Shown: positions 11,520 through 36,700, counted from the stretch's first letter. The stretch is DNA of 64,000 nt from Apricaphanius iberus (GCA_028564705.1 JAPXFQ010002841.1:892001-956000); one strand, 5' to 3'. Numbers and translations: made by a program. The notes: generated from the letters alone by a model not told the origin.

Positions 11520-14500
11520 AAGGTAAAAATATTAATAATGTAGAAATCCGTGGGAAGATTAATGAATCCGCGTTAGACTAGACATAAGGCTTGAAGCCTC
11601 AAAAGGTCACAGGCAGTGACCCGTCTTTGTCTACTGAGCCAGAGATGAAATACACATACTATTTGTTTTTATTTGTAAAATGTAGAATTGCAGCTGTGAT
11701 CATAGTGAAAGGTTGTTCCAAAAAAGCATAATCTGTCCTACTGTATTACTGTAGTAGTACTGTATTAGCCTACTGTCCTCATTAATTTAAATTGAATTTG
11801 CAATTATAAAGCCATGTGACGGATACAGTGTCTTCCTAAAGTATTCATAACAGATTTTCCCTGAATTTGTTATGTTACCACCACAATGTAGTGTTCTGGC
11901 CTTTATGTAAAAGACAAACACAAAGTAGGACAGGCAATGCTTTTTAGGAATTATCTTTCACCGTGATCACAGCTGCAATTCTAGCTATTGTGCTCTATGG
12001 AGAACATTTGTGGACATCACCTTTCAATTGTTAAGCCTGGACTTTGTTTGGGTCTTCTTTTTTACAGTCTATGGGTCATTCTAATGCATGACTATGCTTT
12101 AATCCGTTTTCCCAAGACCTACTGTCCTGCAGCTTTTAGATGTATCGATACTCCAAAATGAAATCCAAATCGAATTGTTCTCTGCTGGTTAACAGGCTAT
12201 TTATTGGATTCGGGTGTGCTGGAGAAGGTGCATCTAAGAGTTGCAGGTTAGCTCCTCTCCAGGATTGGAGTAATGTCACCTCTGATCTAAATCATTTCCT
12301 TTTTGTAGCATATTGCTGAATGGTGAGCATTTGCACCATTCTCCAGTCTTTTGCCTCCTATGAAAGATTTTCTCCCAGGATTTCTCTGTATTTAGGTTCC
12401 TCCACCTTCCCATCAGCTCGACAGCTGCGCTGTCTCTGCTAAAGAAAAGCATCACCACATCAAGATGCTGTGTCTGTAATGTATCAGTGTAAAAATAATG
12501 TGGTCAATGGGATGACTTAATTACTTTCAGATTGCAAAAAACATCCACTTTGCTTGATTGACATAATCTATTCATATTTATCTTGAAAATCCCTCATTTT
12601 AGACAGACAGAAGTTGGTTCGCAACCTTACTTCAAATGTGTGAAATAGCCACTGTTAATCTGAAAATGTCCACGCTTTGGATATTTAGATATTTTTGGGT
12701 TATAAAATGATTATATACCCCAAGGATAATATCAGTTTTATTTTACGTGTTCAAGTCATTGTTCATGCTCACCAGTGGTCCTGTTTCCTCAGAGTTTCTG
12801 AATATTTTCATGGACTTATAATGCTTTATCCAGCGTCCAAGAAAAACTTGGAAAGCCTTTCAAAAAAAGACTACAGTATTCATCAAGCGCTTTAAAAGTT
12901 GACAGCAAAGCCTGGCTCCGTGCTTCATTGAGCTTCAGCAGGACACAAAACAAACACCACATAGAGATGTTGCTCTGCTTTATTTAATCACATGGTATTC
13001 AGTATGACAACAACATAAAGCTGAAGGTTTACGGGATGATTCAGCAAAATACAGAATGGAAAATTAAGATCTACTGAGATATATGTTGTTTTCCCACAGC
13101 CATATTTATTATAATCAAAGAGTTGGATTCAAATGACTTATTGTGGTTGAGGCACATTTTATATTTATTTAGCATATTTACAGTGTTTTTGTGAGATTTT
13201 TTTTTTGTTTGATTGATTGTTTTTTTTATTGGAGGTAGGAACCTAGATTTAGGAAAGTTAGGAATATGTAAATGTGTCTACACATGACAAAAAAAGACGT
13301 ATTAAATATAGTTTAAACTCCATCTGAGTTACTTTAGATTGTCTTTGGAATAAATAAAAAAATCAGATAAAAAACAAGGGTAAGGTACAGGTATTATATC
13401 AATCAGGAAAGGAGCTGGGACACGTGAGCATGCTTTGGTGGCTAAATGTGCAGATCAGCCCCAGATCAAAAGCTCCATGTTTATCAGTCGAACTAATCAT
13501 ATCCAAGTATGAAAACCGTGGTAATATCTAGGAGTCATGTCCATCAGGAGGGAGAAGGGAGACATGATGAACGTGCTTTGGTGCCTTAATGTACAGATGT
13601 GCCTTAGAATAAAAGCAGATGCGTATGTTAATATAAGAAGCTGAAGCTGCTTAGAAAATGTCATTATCCATAAACAAGTCCTCTCCTGACATGGACTGAA
13701 AGGAAGATATTATTCCAAAAGCATTACAAAAAGAAAACCTGATTTCAGCAGCATACAAACCTGATTCAGTTATTAGTTCTGTCAAGAAAAATGTTCCAAC
13801 AATCCAGCAAATTACGGTGAGAAGCTTGTGGAAGGATAAATAAAAGCTTTGAGGCAAGTTACATAACTTAGAAGGCAATTCTTATTAATCTGGTATTTAA
13901 AAATATACATATATATATATTAATAGATCAATCTAACCGATAAGAAAAAAAGTTTTTGTTGATTTGTTTGACAGTAAGAAAAAAAATTCTAGTTTTCTAT
14001 TTCAGTTTGTGGTTTCAACCCAAAAACAAGAGTAAGCAACAGTTTCGTCCATTTATGCAAAATCCTGTTCCTACCTCCCTATTTTTTAGCAAAGAGAATG
14101 TACTTAGCAATTATACTACACATTACCTAAGAAAATATTACTAGTTACTGTTGCCTCTTTGCACCTTTTGTTGGAAATTAATTTCTGTAACTACCTTGTG
14201 ATCTCATCAAATCAAATGACCTTTTATTTCATTTTTCCTCCTAATGGCACTCTGTAACAGCGCTGTGTTCCTTCATGTTTCTTATCCACAACTTCACTAG
14301 TTGTTGTGTCAAATCTGGGAAGTCTGGTTAGTTGATGTAAACTGGAAGAGCATGTCTAAAGTTAATGTGTAAGAAACACCTTTTTTTGGTAGAAGATAGT
14401 ACAAAAAGTCAAATCTAAATAAGTCCCAGGTCACAGGTATTAAAGTTTAAATTGAGTCTCGATTTAAATTGAGTTGAATCTAATATTAAAATGGTGATTC

Positions 14501-16991
14501 GAGTCTGAGAAAAAACAAACTCATCTTACACAGAGCCCACACCTGTGCTAAAGAAACAGTAAAAGAAGAGGAAAGAAAGTTTAGTTTGCCTTTAGTGTCA
14601 AAAAAAAAGCCTGGCCTCAGAACGAGCCCTTTTAATTAGAGGGCATAACTTTTTGCACAGTGCACTTGGTAATTCCTTACCATTTCTATGCACAAATCAT
14701 GACTAAAACCCCAATTTAACAAACAACCAAAATAACAACCTAAAATCCAAACCAAAGGTCTTAAGGTCGTGAATAATTTCTGATGGCTCGAATTCATAAT
14801 TTGTAAGGTCTCCCTCTCCCACTGGAATTTGAACCTGTGAGAGTTTCCACTTCGTGCTTCAGGAATGAAAACCTCTGCTGGACATGAAGGGTGAGCTCGC
14901 ATCAGGTCAGCCCTCGCTGTTTATGTAGGCCACGTTGTTTTGTATATTCTCCTGGTGAGAGTCTTCAGCTGTCGAGAGTAGACCGATGAGGAGGAAATCA
15001 ACAGGAGGACCCATCTAAAGGATTTAGTGTCACCCTGAAGGATCACAAACAAACAAGCCTGGAGATTCGAATCCACTAGGAAAAGAAAGATTAACAATTA
15101 ATTTAACACATTTTGCAGTTTTTTTCAAAAAAACATTTATGCCAAAGTTTTACTTTCTATCATTTTACAGCCAAATATTTCATTTAATTTGTGGAAAATG
15201 TAAGAACAGTGATTGATTGGTTTTTAACATTTCTTTTGCCAAGAAAAACATTAAAAAGTTAGGAGTGTGTTATTTTATCTGCCTTCCTAAAAACTTGGAA
15301 AAACACTATTCACTGCATTTACATTTACTTGATTTAAAGGACTGACAATGTTTTCCATTCTTAATCACAAAATATCTTAAGCTTGCTTATGTAAAGGGTG
15401 GTCATTCCCATAGCATAATACTGCCATCACTATGTTTCACTGGGGTTAGTGTACAAAGTGATGTGTTGTGATAGTTTTCTACAAACGCAGTTTTTTTTTT
15501 CTACAATTTTGGTCATATCCAGAGAACCTTCTTTTAATTGTTAGCTGTGACGCCCTACAAGGGCTTGTAGCAAGTCTTCTAATGATTTTCTTTTACTGCC
15601 AATCTTATATAACTGCTGAATTTATTCTTAGATTGAATTGCACACGGGTCGATGATCAACAGGGGGTTGGTTGGGGGTATTTGTGAAGTATATCCTTAAA
15701 GAGATGGTGAATATTTGTGTCCTTTTGCAATCATTTAGTGTTATTGCAACAATAAACACTCAAAAGCTCAATGTGATGCAAGCCTCACCACTCCTTTTCC
15801 GTCAGATTTCTGAAACGAGGTTAAAGCTTTTCTGGCTTCTTTTAACTCATTCATCACATCCATTAAACAAAAACAACAAATTTGTTTTAAACATTGGTCC
15901 TGGAATGTCATGAATGTGAAATATTTGTATTCCTCCAAGCTGAGGGAGGGTTCCTCAGAAGGCCATGTTTCCCTCCTCTACCACGGCAAATTCAATTACT
16001 CTGTAGTTATCTCGACAGGTTAAACAACAAGTTTGAATTTTTCATAACTCTCTGGCGGGAGAGTTGCCTGGGAGCATATGTCTCATATCTTGTCAGGGTG
16101 AAATGTGCAATGAGAGTAACAAGAAAATTTTGATGGTGAGAAAAAAAAAAAAAAAAAGTTCAAACAAATATGATGAAATTCCAGCTTCGCAAATTTTTCC
16201 CCAAATGATAATGCAACTCTGAAGAGAAACACTGACATTTTTATGCTTTATTAATGTTCCTCCCTTCCAAGTGTTTTTAAATACCACCACATTCACCCCT
16301 CCATTATGGTCTTTATAAGATTCAGGCAAAACTGAATTTTAGTTTTGAAGAAAACAAAGCTCCGGCTACTGTAAGATACAAGGGACATCTGAAAATATTT
16401 GTTCAAAAGGAATGAATCACTGTAATCCAGCAAAACACCTATCCATCAGTAAAAGAGAAAAATTATACATGGAAAGTCCTTTCAGTGCAGTACTTTATTT
16501 GTTTTACAATTATTGGTTGGTTTATTGCGTAAGATTAGAGATATTACACCTCTTTGTTCAAAAGTGTGGTAGCAGTGAGGTAACGCATTCATAATAACCC
16601 TGCACAGAGACGACGGATCGTTGTTCAACCTCTAAATCATTTAGCATTAGAGGATCTTAAAAGCCAAATGTGGGGCAAGCGTCTAGTATTTATTAATGCA
16701 TCTGTGCCTCTGTAACATACTCCAATGCCCCACTTTTGAACCACTCAGACAATATTAGCTTTCACCTTGTGTCTTAAATGTGTTATATTTAACATTTTCC
16801 TCAAAATCCAAATTTTTTTATTCAACATTTCTGCTTGACTGATTGTGCCACTCCAGAAATCTTAACCATGACCAAACAATCAATGCAAAACATACTTCAT
16901 ATAATAAAAAAAAGAATGCAACATAAACTAAAAAAGAGTCTTGCTCCTTTTTAATGCTTGATGAAACTGTTGTGGTCTAACTGAATTGCCT

Positions 16992-17029
<38 letters not shown>

Positions 17030-20000
17030 CGTTCTTACCCGTAGTTGTTATCATTTTGGCGTTTTCGTTGTTCCATTGCTCTTCATGTACGGCATTTCCA
17101 TATCAGCCTCATTATTCTGCCTGTCGGTAAACAACCATACTATCATGAAACTTTGCTGTAATAAATTCAGCTGCAGTTCTTGCACTAATAACCTAAAGCA
17201 GCAGTTCACAACCTTTTTGTTTCATTTAGGACTCTCTTGTCTGTGTCCAAGCACAAGCCTGTGCCCCTTAATCTAAACTCCTATCCACATACACCCATTA
17301 AAAGTGATAACCTTTAAACTTTTATTTGTACAAAACAAATCACAGCAATAGGTTTTTGTTCTAATTTTTCTTGTTTTGTACTGTAGGTTATTTATAATAT
17401 TATTTGGTTTTTGAATTTTATAAATCTAACACAATAATATTTTGGTTACCTCACAACCTCAGCACATACAAAATTCTATGGACCACCTGTAATCTCTGGG
17501 GAAAAAAAACCCTCCTGATGCATAAGTGTATTTGTAAAAGTATTCATACCACTTGGGAGTTTACACATTGTCACATTACAAACAAAAACGTGTATATTTT
17601 ATTGACAGGGCAGTGCATACATTCAAAAAGTCAAACCTTATGCATAGTTGTGAAGTTTGAGGAAGATGATTCATGAGTTTCAATCCTTTTTTTAATTGCA
17701 GTTTATCTCAGCTCTCCTGGGTCAATGTTGTTTAGAGCCATGCGTTAAATCAAATACAGTTGCATGTCTTTTGTGCTATTTCTTTTTGCACATCCAGGGA
17801 AATCTATAACTGTCAGAACGTCTGCCCCTGGCTCTACTCCTTTGCAGTCTCCAACAGGTTTTCTACCAGGGTTGTCCTGTATTTACTAGATCTGACCAAA
17901 GCACTTTCTTCCAAATGTTTTCTCCGATCTCAACTTGGCTTGTGAGATTCAGGAATCTCTATAGCCCTCCTTCAACTACATTGTCCTTCTTGCCTCATCT
18001 CCATTAAGGCGAGATATGTGCGCAACTTATAGTTCTCCTGTAAACTGATCTCTCCCTTTAGTCGTAGGTGTCTAGATTTACAAAAGAGTCAGCATGTGTA
18101 TCGTTGCTGATTGCTCGCTTCGTGCATTCCTGTGCTCCTTGAAATGTTCAAACTTTAGCACATTGTTTTACAGCTTAACCCAGGTTAAAGCTTGTCCAGA
18201 ATCTGATAACTGACCTGTCTGTTGTTAGGGAATATGTATATGTAATTCTGATTTAACTAATTATTCCCTCTCTTGTTAACTGCATGTAGGATAGTAGGCC
18301 ATGTTAGGAACAGACAAAGACTTCTGTGTGTAATGTTTTTTGATAACAGTTCAACCGGGTGTCTAAACAGATGTCAGCCAGAAGATGTCTACACTATGTT
18401 CTGATTTGAAAACGGACAGACTTTCACTCTTATTAGAACCGGTGTTGACTGACTCTCCTGGAGTGGACGTAGAAACTGAGCTCATGCTGTTAGAAGCAAA
18501 CATTGATTGCTAAATACTATTTACATCAGAAGAGTTGGGTAGGAATGTGAGTACAGAACTGTTTTTGGTCCGCTCTGTACCTCCATGTTCAGCAAAATGT
18601 ATTAAATACTAAAAACACTGGAAAACCTAAATTTCATCTTTGCTTTAGACCAAGCTATTCTTTGCCACAATACTGCTGTGTTCCTTAGTCTTCATGATGT
18701 TGTTTGTTTGGAAATATTCTCCTACACACCTCTGAGAGCTTAACAATAAAGCTGTAATAATACTGGGATTAATTTATACAAAATATAATTACTAATTTGT
18801 TGACTTCAGAAAGCATTTTTTTTCAAAACAGAAACTGTAGGTCATGTATAATCTCCTTTAACCTTCGTTGTTAAACACTACTTGTTTGTATATCAGACAA
18901 AATCCCCATAAAGTGGACAGATGGAAATTCTGAAGCCATTTTTTTTTTACATGTCAGTGACAAAGGAAAGGTTTCAAAAATGCAAAGGTTTGGGGAATCT
19001 ATATTTTACTGCTTTTGAGGTTGTCTTGATATAAAGTGGGTCCAAAAACTGGGATTGCTTTATATAGCTCTCATTTTTTTATAAAGAAGCTGAATGGCGC
19101 ATCAAGGCCTCATAAAAAACAAGGTTCAGCTCCTAATTGTGCAAACCAGATGTTTGTCTTGCTCCACAGTGCCATAACCACGTGCCATTGTTTGCTATTG
19201 CTCGGAGAGTGGGTAAGTAGGCCCCGAGGGAGATGGAAAGATTCCACTTTGAGTCAATTAGTAGTCATGAACTCAAGAGCTCTGCTATTTTTCCTCTGTT
19301 CACTTCTCCATTAGAATAGCCGGAATACGCGGTTGTTATGAAGGCAGCCACTTAATCCACACACTGTTGATCGAGGCTAGCCCTTAGATAATTGTAGGAC
19401 ATGTTTCAAATCAATGATGCAGACAAGTTCCTTCTTTGTGTTTCACACTTTCTCCCACACATGAAACACATATGAATTAGTTTTTATGTTTCTTGTTCGT
19501 GTGAGTATTCAGAACTTGCTGGAAGCAGGTTATGTAATTATTCCTATGAACTATAAAGAGCTTCTTTCTTTCATCTAGCTCTAGAAGAAAATTTGTAAGA
19601 AAGAAAACCTAGAAAGATTACAAACACAAGGACTATATGTTCTATTGGAAGTATCATTTAAAGGTGGTTATGATTAATACTCACGGTTTGATTTTGTTGG
19701 AGAACATTTGCCGCAGGATGACCGCAATAGTAGTCAGGACCATCATGGTTGTGCACATGGTTCTATCCCCAAAGTGTCTCTGGCCTTGGGGCCTGGTCTG
19801 AAACGCCAAAACTTCTTACCCCATTGAAAGGTTTGAATGGTGCGGGGCAGAGATTGGGCTCAGAACAGTCAGAGTATTCCTGCCTTAGCTCTCACTCGTG
19901 ATTGGGGAGATTAGAACAGAGGATTAGCCAGGATCAAGGAGCAGGCTGGATCTCGCTGGAAGGGCCAGGAGGCAAACAGAGCATGCTCTGCTGCTATTCT

Positions 20001-21155
20001 GAAAACAGCCCGCGCCACGTTGTTAGCACAGCAAGCCAGATCAAGCTCGATATTGTAGTTCTTTTCAAGGAAGGACACCATTTGTGAAAAAGACTTAGGG
20101 AAATGAGAACAAAGCAAACCAGCAAAAGAAAAGTCAAACCCCAAAAATAAAGCAAAGCAAAGATTGTGGCCTAGTCAAAGTCGGATTAATCCAGTTGAAG
20201 TTCTGTGGCATCGCCTCAAACAAGTCGTTTAAATTTGAAAACTCTCCAGGTATATTTATGCAGTTTCATCAAAGAACATTTAGCCTTATTTCCTCTACTG
20301 TGACACAAAACACTCACCGACACGCATCAAAAAACACTTGGTATTGTGGGCAATAACTTTTGGCAAGGAGCTAGGTTGGTTTGAATAGCTTTCTTTTATC
20401 TTTAATCTGATACATAACAGCTAAAGGAGAAGACATCTACAAAGTGACAAATATGCCCCCCCCCCATCACTTTAGATTAACAACACCTAATTAAAACAGT
20501 GTATGGAAACAGTAGGCCAAGGAAGAAAAAAGGCACTTATCTGTGAGTTAGAAAAAAAATAACACTATGAGTTTTAATCAAAAGGTTTTCTATTGTCCAT
20601 TTACTTCAAATTATGGTCAGTTACACATACAAACATGAGTTTCGATGAGGGGAGAACAAAAGTACAATCATCAGCATTATTGCTGAAAATTTAGAAATCC
20701 TCCATTGTTCATTGTACGTAACAAAGCTGACATGAGTAAACGCAGAGTAATAAGAGGAAACATCTGTAGAACATTTTAATGTTTAGAAAGAATCCTGTTT
20801 ACATTTCATTTTCTACATGAACACATTTCCTAGAAGGCACACCCGAGTCAAATGTGACCTCTTATCCGTTGTTCCATCTGTTTGTAGTTTTTGCATTTCT
20901 ATTTTTTTTTATGTTCAAAATGGGTTACTCTTTAAAAGACGCTGGTAGGCGTCCTATCTTCCTCTCACAAACACAATGCTAGCTATAAAAAAAGGTAAGT
21001 GTTCCTATATTTGTTTATGTTATTTCTATTTTACACTGTCCATAATTATCATAGATAACAAACTGCATTATCGTATTACAGTCATCTGATTGCTGTTGCA
21101 TTAAGCTGCAAAGCGATGATCACATCTCTGTTAGAGGTGTCATGATCTAAAGGTT
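11520..21155. other. Intergenic region between FBF1 and cytoglobin; no gene recognised
   Basis: This 9.6-kb span lies between the 5' end of FBF1 and the 3' end of cytoglobin. Decayed DNA-transposon relics are visible near 11,830-12,460, 15,380-15,690 and 17,540-17,960 (phrases such as AAGTATTCATA and Tc1-like end sequences), but none has readable ends. Short open frames lack splice context and family similarity. The part nearest cytoglobin should include its 3' UTR; no clear poly(A) site was fixed. Confidence 0.5.
16996..17027. repeat. (GT)n microsatellite
   Basis: About 16 uninterrupted GT dinucleotides in the intergenic region downstream of cytoglobin. Confidence 0.97.
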
Positions 21156-31528
<10,373 letters not shown>

Positions 31529-34500
31529 CTGGAAACACAGTGTGGAAGCAGGCTGAGCACATGCAACTGGCAGAGAGGCAGGCAGGCTCTGGTGGCACTG
31601 CCCCTCCCCCAGAATAAACACGTTTTCTACCTTCTTTTGTTTTTGCTGTCTCTTTCTCATGAAAAAAAAAGAGATAAAAATGATCTCTTCACTCTTTCTA
31701 AGTGAGAATCTTTGCTCCCTACCTCTGAGCCTCTGCTGGGTGAGAGTGTGTGAGTGAGAAGCCGGATGAGAAAAACACAAGAAACGCACACCGTGAATGA
31801 GGAGGAGCCTCTGTTAGTCTCTCTTTTTACACTCTCCTTTCCTACGTTGCACCCTCCCTGCTACATTCTATTCCTCCTTCTGTCCACTTTACCTTTGTAG
31901 GTGTCATGTGATTTAAAAAAAAAATCATAATGGGATCATACACAAATCCAGAATAGGTGAGCCAAATATGTCATATATGCATAACACGAGCATGGAAGCA
32001 ACATAATATCATCACACTTTTATAAGATAAAGAGGTACACTTTGAACTTTTACTCGAGAGAAACCATAGCCGGCTTTCCAAGAGATTCGCCTGCAATAAT
32101 GTTTAATTTCTTATATAGCACTAGCCATGTTGGTCAGAGCTCCGCGGACTACAACTAGATTATGTTGGCGTGTTTCTCATTTCTTTACATTTTAAATTCT
32201 ATGTGCATACCCTCGATACACCCACACGCACACTTCCCAGCTCTATGGTAGCAGTTGTTATCAGTGGGAAGGGATGTCTCACTTGTGTTGACACAGCTAA
32301 GATTAAAAGCAAAATAATAAAACACTGCAAAGATCTGTGGATTTCCAGCTCCAAACTGGGTTAGATACACAGGAAATTTTAATCTGGATCATGAGAATTT
32401 ACTACCAAAAGAAAAGCAAGCAAGAGTGCAGCATACATACAATGTTACGTAAATATTTTCATATCCACTGAACCTTTTCACGTTTTCATGCAGATTAAAT
32501 TTTTTTTCTCCTTTTTGTCAGCAGCAATTTCTTTTCAAATTCAGTTTATTTATCCCAAAAGGCAATTCAAATCGTATCATCCAAGGATTCTCTAACTGTG
32601 TCTTTGGATGGTGATGCTGTGAGTGGAAAGGATCTCGGGTAGCAGTCCACCTTGCAATGAATCTAAATAGGCCTCTGACTGAAGACCTGCTGAATAACAG
32701 TCTCATGACGGCCATGACATGATAACAGCTCAGTTTATGGGCAGCAGGGATGACATTTCAAAGTACAACATCCGCTGTTGGAGAGCACTGCTACTTCACT
32801 TTATTTTCTGCTTCGTTTTAAATATCTTTCTGGTAAGAAAGTCGGGCAGAGAGACATATAGTGGAGGATTTGATCCTTGCCCATTCCGAATGATGAAAAA
32901 CATGGTTTGAACCTTCTCCACATTTTTCTTTGAAAACTAACTTCAGCTTACTCTGACTGGTTAGTGAACATCTGTCATCATTCTCAAATCTTATTTAATA
33001 TGATGTAATCTGTTCTGTTGTAGCCTGTGCGGTATGTTTAGGTTCATTCTCTGTCTGGAACATGTGGTCTCAAAGGTTTTTCAGCATCAAGCATATTTTC
33101 TTTTAGCCCTGCCCTTTATTTAAGCTCTCTCCATCTTCCCATCAACTTTGAGAAGCCTCCCTTTCCTTGCTAAAAAAAAAAAAAAAAAAATCTTCTCAAC
33201 ACTATGATTCCATACCTATCACTGAGTTTTTTTTACATTTGGGACTGTAAAAGATTCTGCCACACCTTCTATAACATCATGGCTGTGTCCTCTCTATGGC
33301 TTGTGGCTAACTGGGAACTTTCTTTTCATACCTCTTGTCATCAATGGATTTCCTCTTGCCTTGCTCTTCCTTAGAGGACTGGTAAAATGAGTGTTACTGA
33401 TAGTTATTCTGTTAGCAAATGTATTAATATAATTGGTTGCAATAAAATCTATAGATTTGGTTTAGAAGTGTAACATTAAATATGCTAATCGTTTAGACTT
33501 ACATACAATAACAGAGTGTCTTCAGTTGGAGGCTTCTTCAGTTTTACTCTACACATACCGCTACAGGAGATCATTCTTTCCCACAGCCATCAGTATTTAC
33601 AACAACTCCTTTAAGAAACTTGAATATTTTGAGTTACAACAAAACCTAATTTCCCACTAGGATTAATAATGTATTTCTGAGTTGAATTGAATTTGAAATT
33701 CCTTCACAATTTCCCAATAAATTACAATGAAGGTTGTACATGGTTGTACAGAAAATATATATGCAAAAAAAGTAAAACCGTGCATACTTTTGCAAGTCCC
33801 TTTATTGAAAAGCAAGAAGAGGTGCTATAAACTGGGAGGATACAAAGTACAGACTTCTGTTAAACATTGACCTAGTGTTTGATAGTGTGTTATGAACAAT
33901 ATAGGGACAAACTGTCAAACTCCAGTTTGACAATTTATGTAACTGTGTGTCTGAAATGTCTGAACAAGAGAACCTTTCATTTCAGCTTTAACACAGCAGA
34001 TTTATAGGGAGGTATTGCATAAGAAAGACCCACCAGCAACAATATTTAAAAGCCTATCATCCAGAATGTACAGCACAGCCTATACTATTCATGTTGCCTC
34101 TGGAGAAACTCAAATGTACCACATTTATCTTTGCTTGATCAGAACTTTGCAAAAGAGAACATTTCAAGACCTTCCTGCATGAAAGTCAACCAGGATGCTA
34201 CTTTTGTTGTGTTCCAGAAGTTCAGAAATACAGTATGTGGGAGCTTGTTTTTGATATGCTTAATGATCAGGCTAACGATTAGCTATTAGCAAAAAGAAAA
34301 AAAAACAATGACGTATTTATCTGTGTTTTGTATGGTTAAATAGTGCAGCAACCTGTGTTCAAACGGAGACTGTATATTAAAGAGTGTGTGTGAGAGAGAT
34401 CAGTTGAGATACAATCCATTACAAGTAGATGTAAACTGTACATGCACCTGTGGTAATGAGAGGTCAAGGGCAATGCGAAACTTCAGAGGCCTGGGGGCAT

Positions 34501-34600
34501 TCTAAAAGTTTAGGGGGTCAGTGCCCCAAGTGCTTGGATTCCCATGTATTTCTAATACACGAGAGGGTATGCTGTGCACGCCTCTGACCAAATCACACCA
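31529..34600. other. Region upstream of cytoglobin; promoter not resolved
   Basis: This 3-kb span should contain the cytoglobin 5' UTR and promoter just above 31,528, a CT/AG-rich stretch, but no clear TATA or initiator could be fixed. Near 32,535 is CAAATTCAGTTTATTTATCC, a common fish repeat phrase. Poly(A) runs occur near 33,172-33,190. No gene is recognised. Confidence 0.4.
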
Positions 34601-35310
34601 GTGCTGATATTCCGCACGACAGCACGACGTCTAGTGTGATATTGCTTTTTTACAACAGTAGATTATGATTTGTATGTTTATTTAATAATTTCATTAGCTC
34701 TGTCAACACAAATAGTTCCAACTGGAAGCGAGACAAGGCTGTTGCCAGGCAACACAAACGTTTCCTGTACACACAAACATTTCAAACACAAACATTACGG
34801 TACGTTTAAACCGCACGCTTTGTTGCCGTCAAAACATGCTAAAAAAGGTAGTTGTTTCAGCCATAGACATAATAATTTATATGGTTTGAAGCCTATAAAT
34901 TTTTTAGGCTGCAGCTTGCAAATCGCGTAGGTGGGCCATCTGCCGGATGCTTTAAACATGGTGGATCGTGGCTGGCTAGACAACATCGACGTCGGGCGAC
35001 GTCATTGCAGTGAGACGCTCTGACTGGTTGACGCTCAGGGGACAGAGGCAAAAGTTCAGCTAGCTTAGCTTCTGCATTGCAGGCTTTTGGCATTTTGAAG
35101 CTTAGAAAGCAGCCAGTTTAAAAAATTGCGGCGGCCAAACACATAAAGCAAAGCGGAGAGTCTGACGGACTCAGCCATAGACTTAACATGTAATCTTGCC
35201 GTTCTGGGTGTTGACATTTTTGGGTGGTGTGAACGCACCATTAATGCCTGTACAGCGGAGTGATATTGTCTGTAAAAAGTCTCAGTGCTGTTTTACTGTA
35301 ATATCAGCAC
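34601..35310. mobile_element. 710-bp non-autonomous DNA element with about 26-bp inverted ends
   Basis: The left end GTGCTGATATTCCGCACGAC and the reverse complement of the right end, GTGCTGATATTACAGTAAAA, are inverted; both continue into CAGCAC. No convincing target duplication is visible, so the superfamily is open (hAT is likeliest). The interior shares sequence with 22660-22775. It contains a CGACGTCGG core and no coding frame. Confidence 0.65.
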
Positions 35311-36202
35311 CATCTAGAATGTATCTTGTCCATTCAAATTACCGGGTCAGAACTAACTGTTGTGTAAGTATACAATATAGAGGTACCCACACTTGATATT
35401 CATGAATGGGGTACTTGTTATGAAAAACTTGAGATTTGCTCATTTAAGGTCAATTAGTCCTTGATTATGTTTTTCTGTACACTGAAGGACTTGACCATGT
35501 TTGTTGTCTTCCACCAACACTGCTTACAGTTGGGATGGTGTGCTGTTGACCTCAACATGGAACATTTTGGGTCAGTGGATAAACCTCAATCCCACCAACA
35601 TACTTTCCAGCCTGGAAGCATGGCCTGGGGACTTTGGGTCGGACTCTCTAATCTCTGGTGCTGAGATCACCAAGGTCATTAAAAAGCTCCTCGGTGGCAA
35701 GGCTCTGGGGATAGATGAAATTCACCTGGAGTTCCTCGAGGCTCTGGATGTTTTGGAGCTGTGCTGGTTAATGTGACTCTACAATATTGCTTGGACACTG
35801 GTACGCCTATTTAAAAAGGGGGACCCCTGTGTCTGTTCCAGATACATGGGGATCAAACTTCTGAGCCTCAAAAGGGTAGAGTGCCTTCACTGGGTTGAGA
35901 ACGAGGTCCTTCCCCAAGTGGAGGATTTAAGTATCTGGGGATCTTGTTTTCGAATGAGAGAATAATGGAGTGGGAGATCAATAGGGGGATTGGTAAGGCA
36001 TTAACAGTGATGCGGGTGCTGTACCAGTCTGTCGAGGTGAAGAGAGAGCTGAGCTGAAAGGCGAAGCTCTCGGTTTACTGTTCGATCTACATCCCTACCA
36101 TCATCTATGGTCAAAAACTCTAGGTAGTGACTGAAAGAATGAGATCATTTGTACAACCGGCTGAAATTAGTTTCCTCCACAGGGTGTCTGGGCTCTCCCT
36201 TA

Positions 36203-36412
36203 AGCCGTTTTCAGATAGATGTTCTGGAATATTCATGGACAATTCCATCCATTCTTTAAGATTAGTTGTCATTTCAAATGCATCCCTTTTTCCCAGAACA
36301 TTGCCTTTCAGCTATAATTTAAAGATTATCCATACGGAGCTTTCAGACTTTAAAATAAAACAGACAAAGTCTGGAAAAATTTAAGTTTTTCATGTTCTGT
36401 TTGAAAGTGGCT
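36203..36412. mobile_element. Harbinger-type MITE, 210 bp, inserted in the LINE
   Basis: The termini are AGCCGTTTTCAGATAGATG and, on the other strand, AGCCACTTTCAAACAGAAC. Both sides carry TTA (36200-36202 and 36413-36415), the PIF/Harbinger target duplication. Removing the element and one TTA leaves continuous LINE sequence. Confidence 0.8.
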
Positions 36413-36700
36413 TTAGAGTTAGGGTTGGAAGCTCAGTCAACCAGGAGGGTATCAGAGTAGAGCCACTGCTCCTCCACATCGAGAGGTGGCTCGGGCATCT
36501 GGTCAGGATGCATACAGGAAGCCTCCCTGGTGAGGTGTTCTGTGCACGTCTCACCGTGAGGAGACCCTGGACACGTTGCATGGACTATGTTCCTCGGCTG
36601 GCCTGGGAATGCCTTGGGATTCCTCCCAAGGAGCTGGCCCAAGTGAGTGGAATGAGGGAAGTCTGGCTCTATCTGCTTAAGATTATGCCCCTGTGACCCA

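Noticed and set aside
13646..13692. A possible minus-strand terminal exon (TTTCAG then SMSGEDLFMDNDIF and a stop)
   Set aside because: The acceptor looks good, but only 14 codons follow, no upstream exon was found on the minus strand and the peptide matches no family I know.
14907..15014. A 35-codon minus-strand frame from ATG to TGA with a hydrophobic start, considered as the small photoreceptor protein PRCD, a CYGB neighbour in human
   Set aside because: It lacks the cysteine and basic motif at the PRCD N-terminus and has no other support.
15060..15085. GGATTCGAATCTCC, resembling the B box of a tRNA gene
   Set aside because: No A box or cloverleaf pairing could be found at the right distance on either strand.
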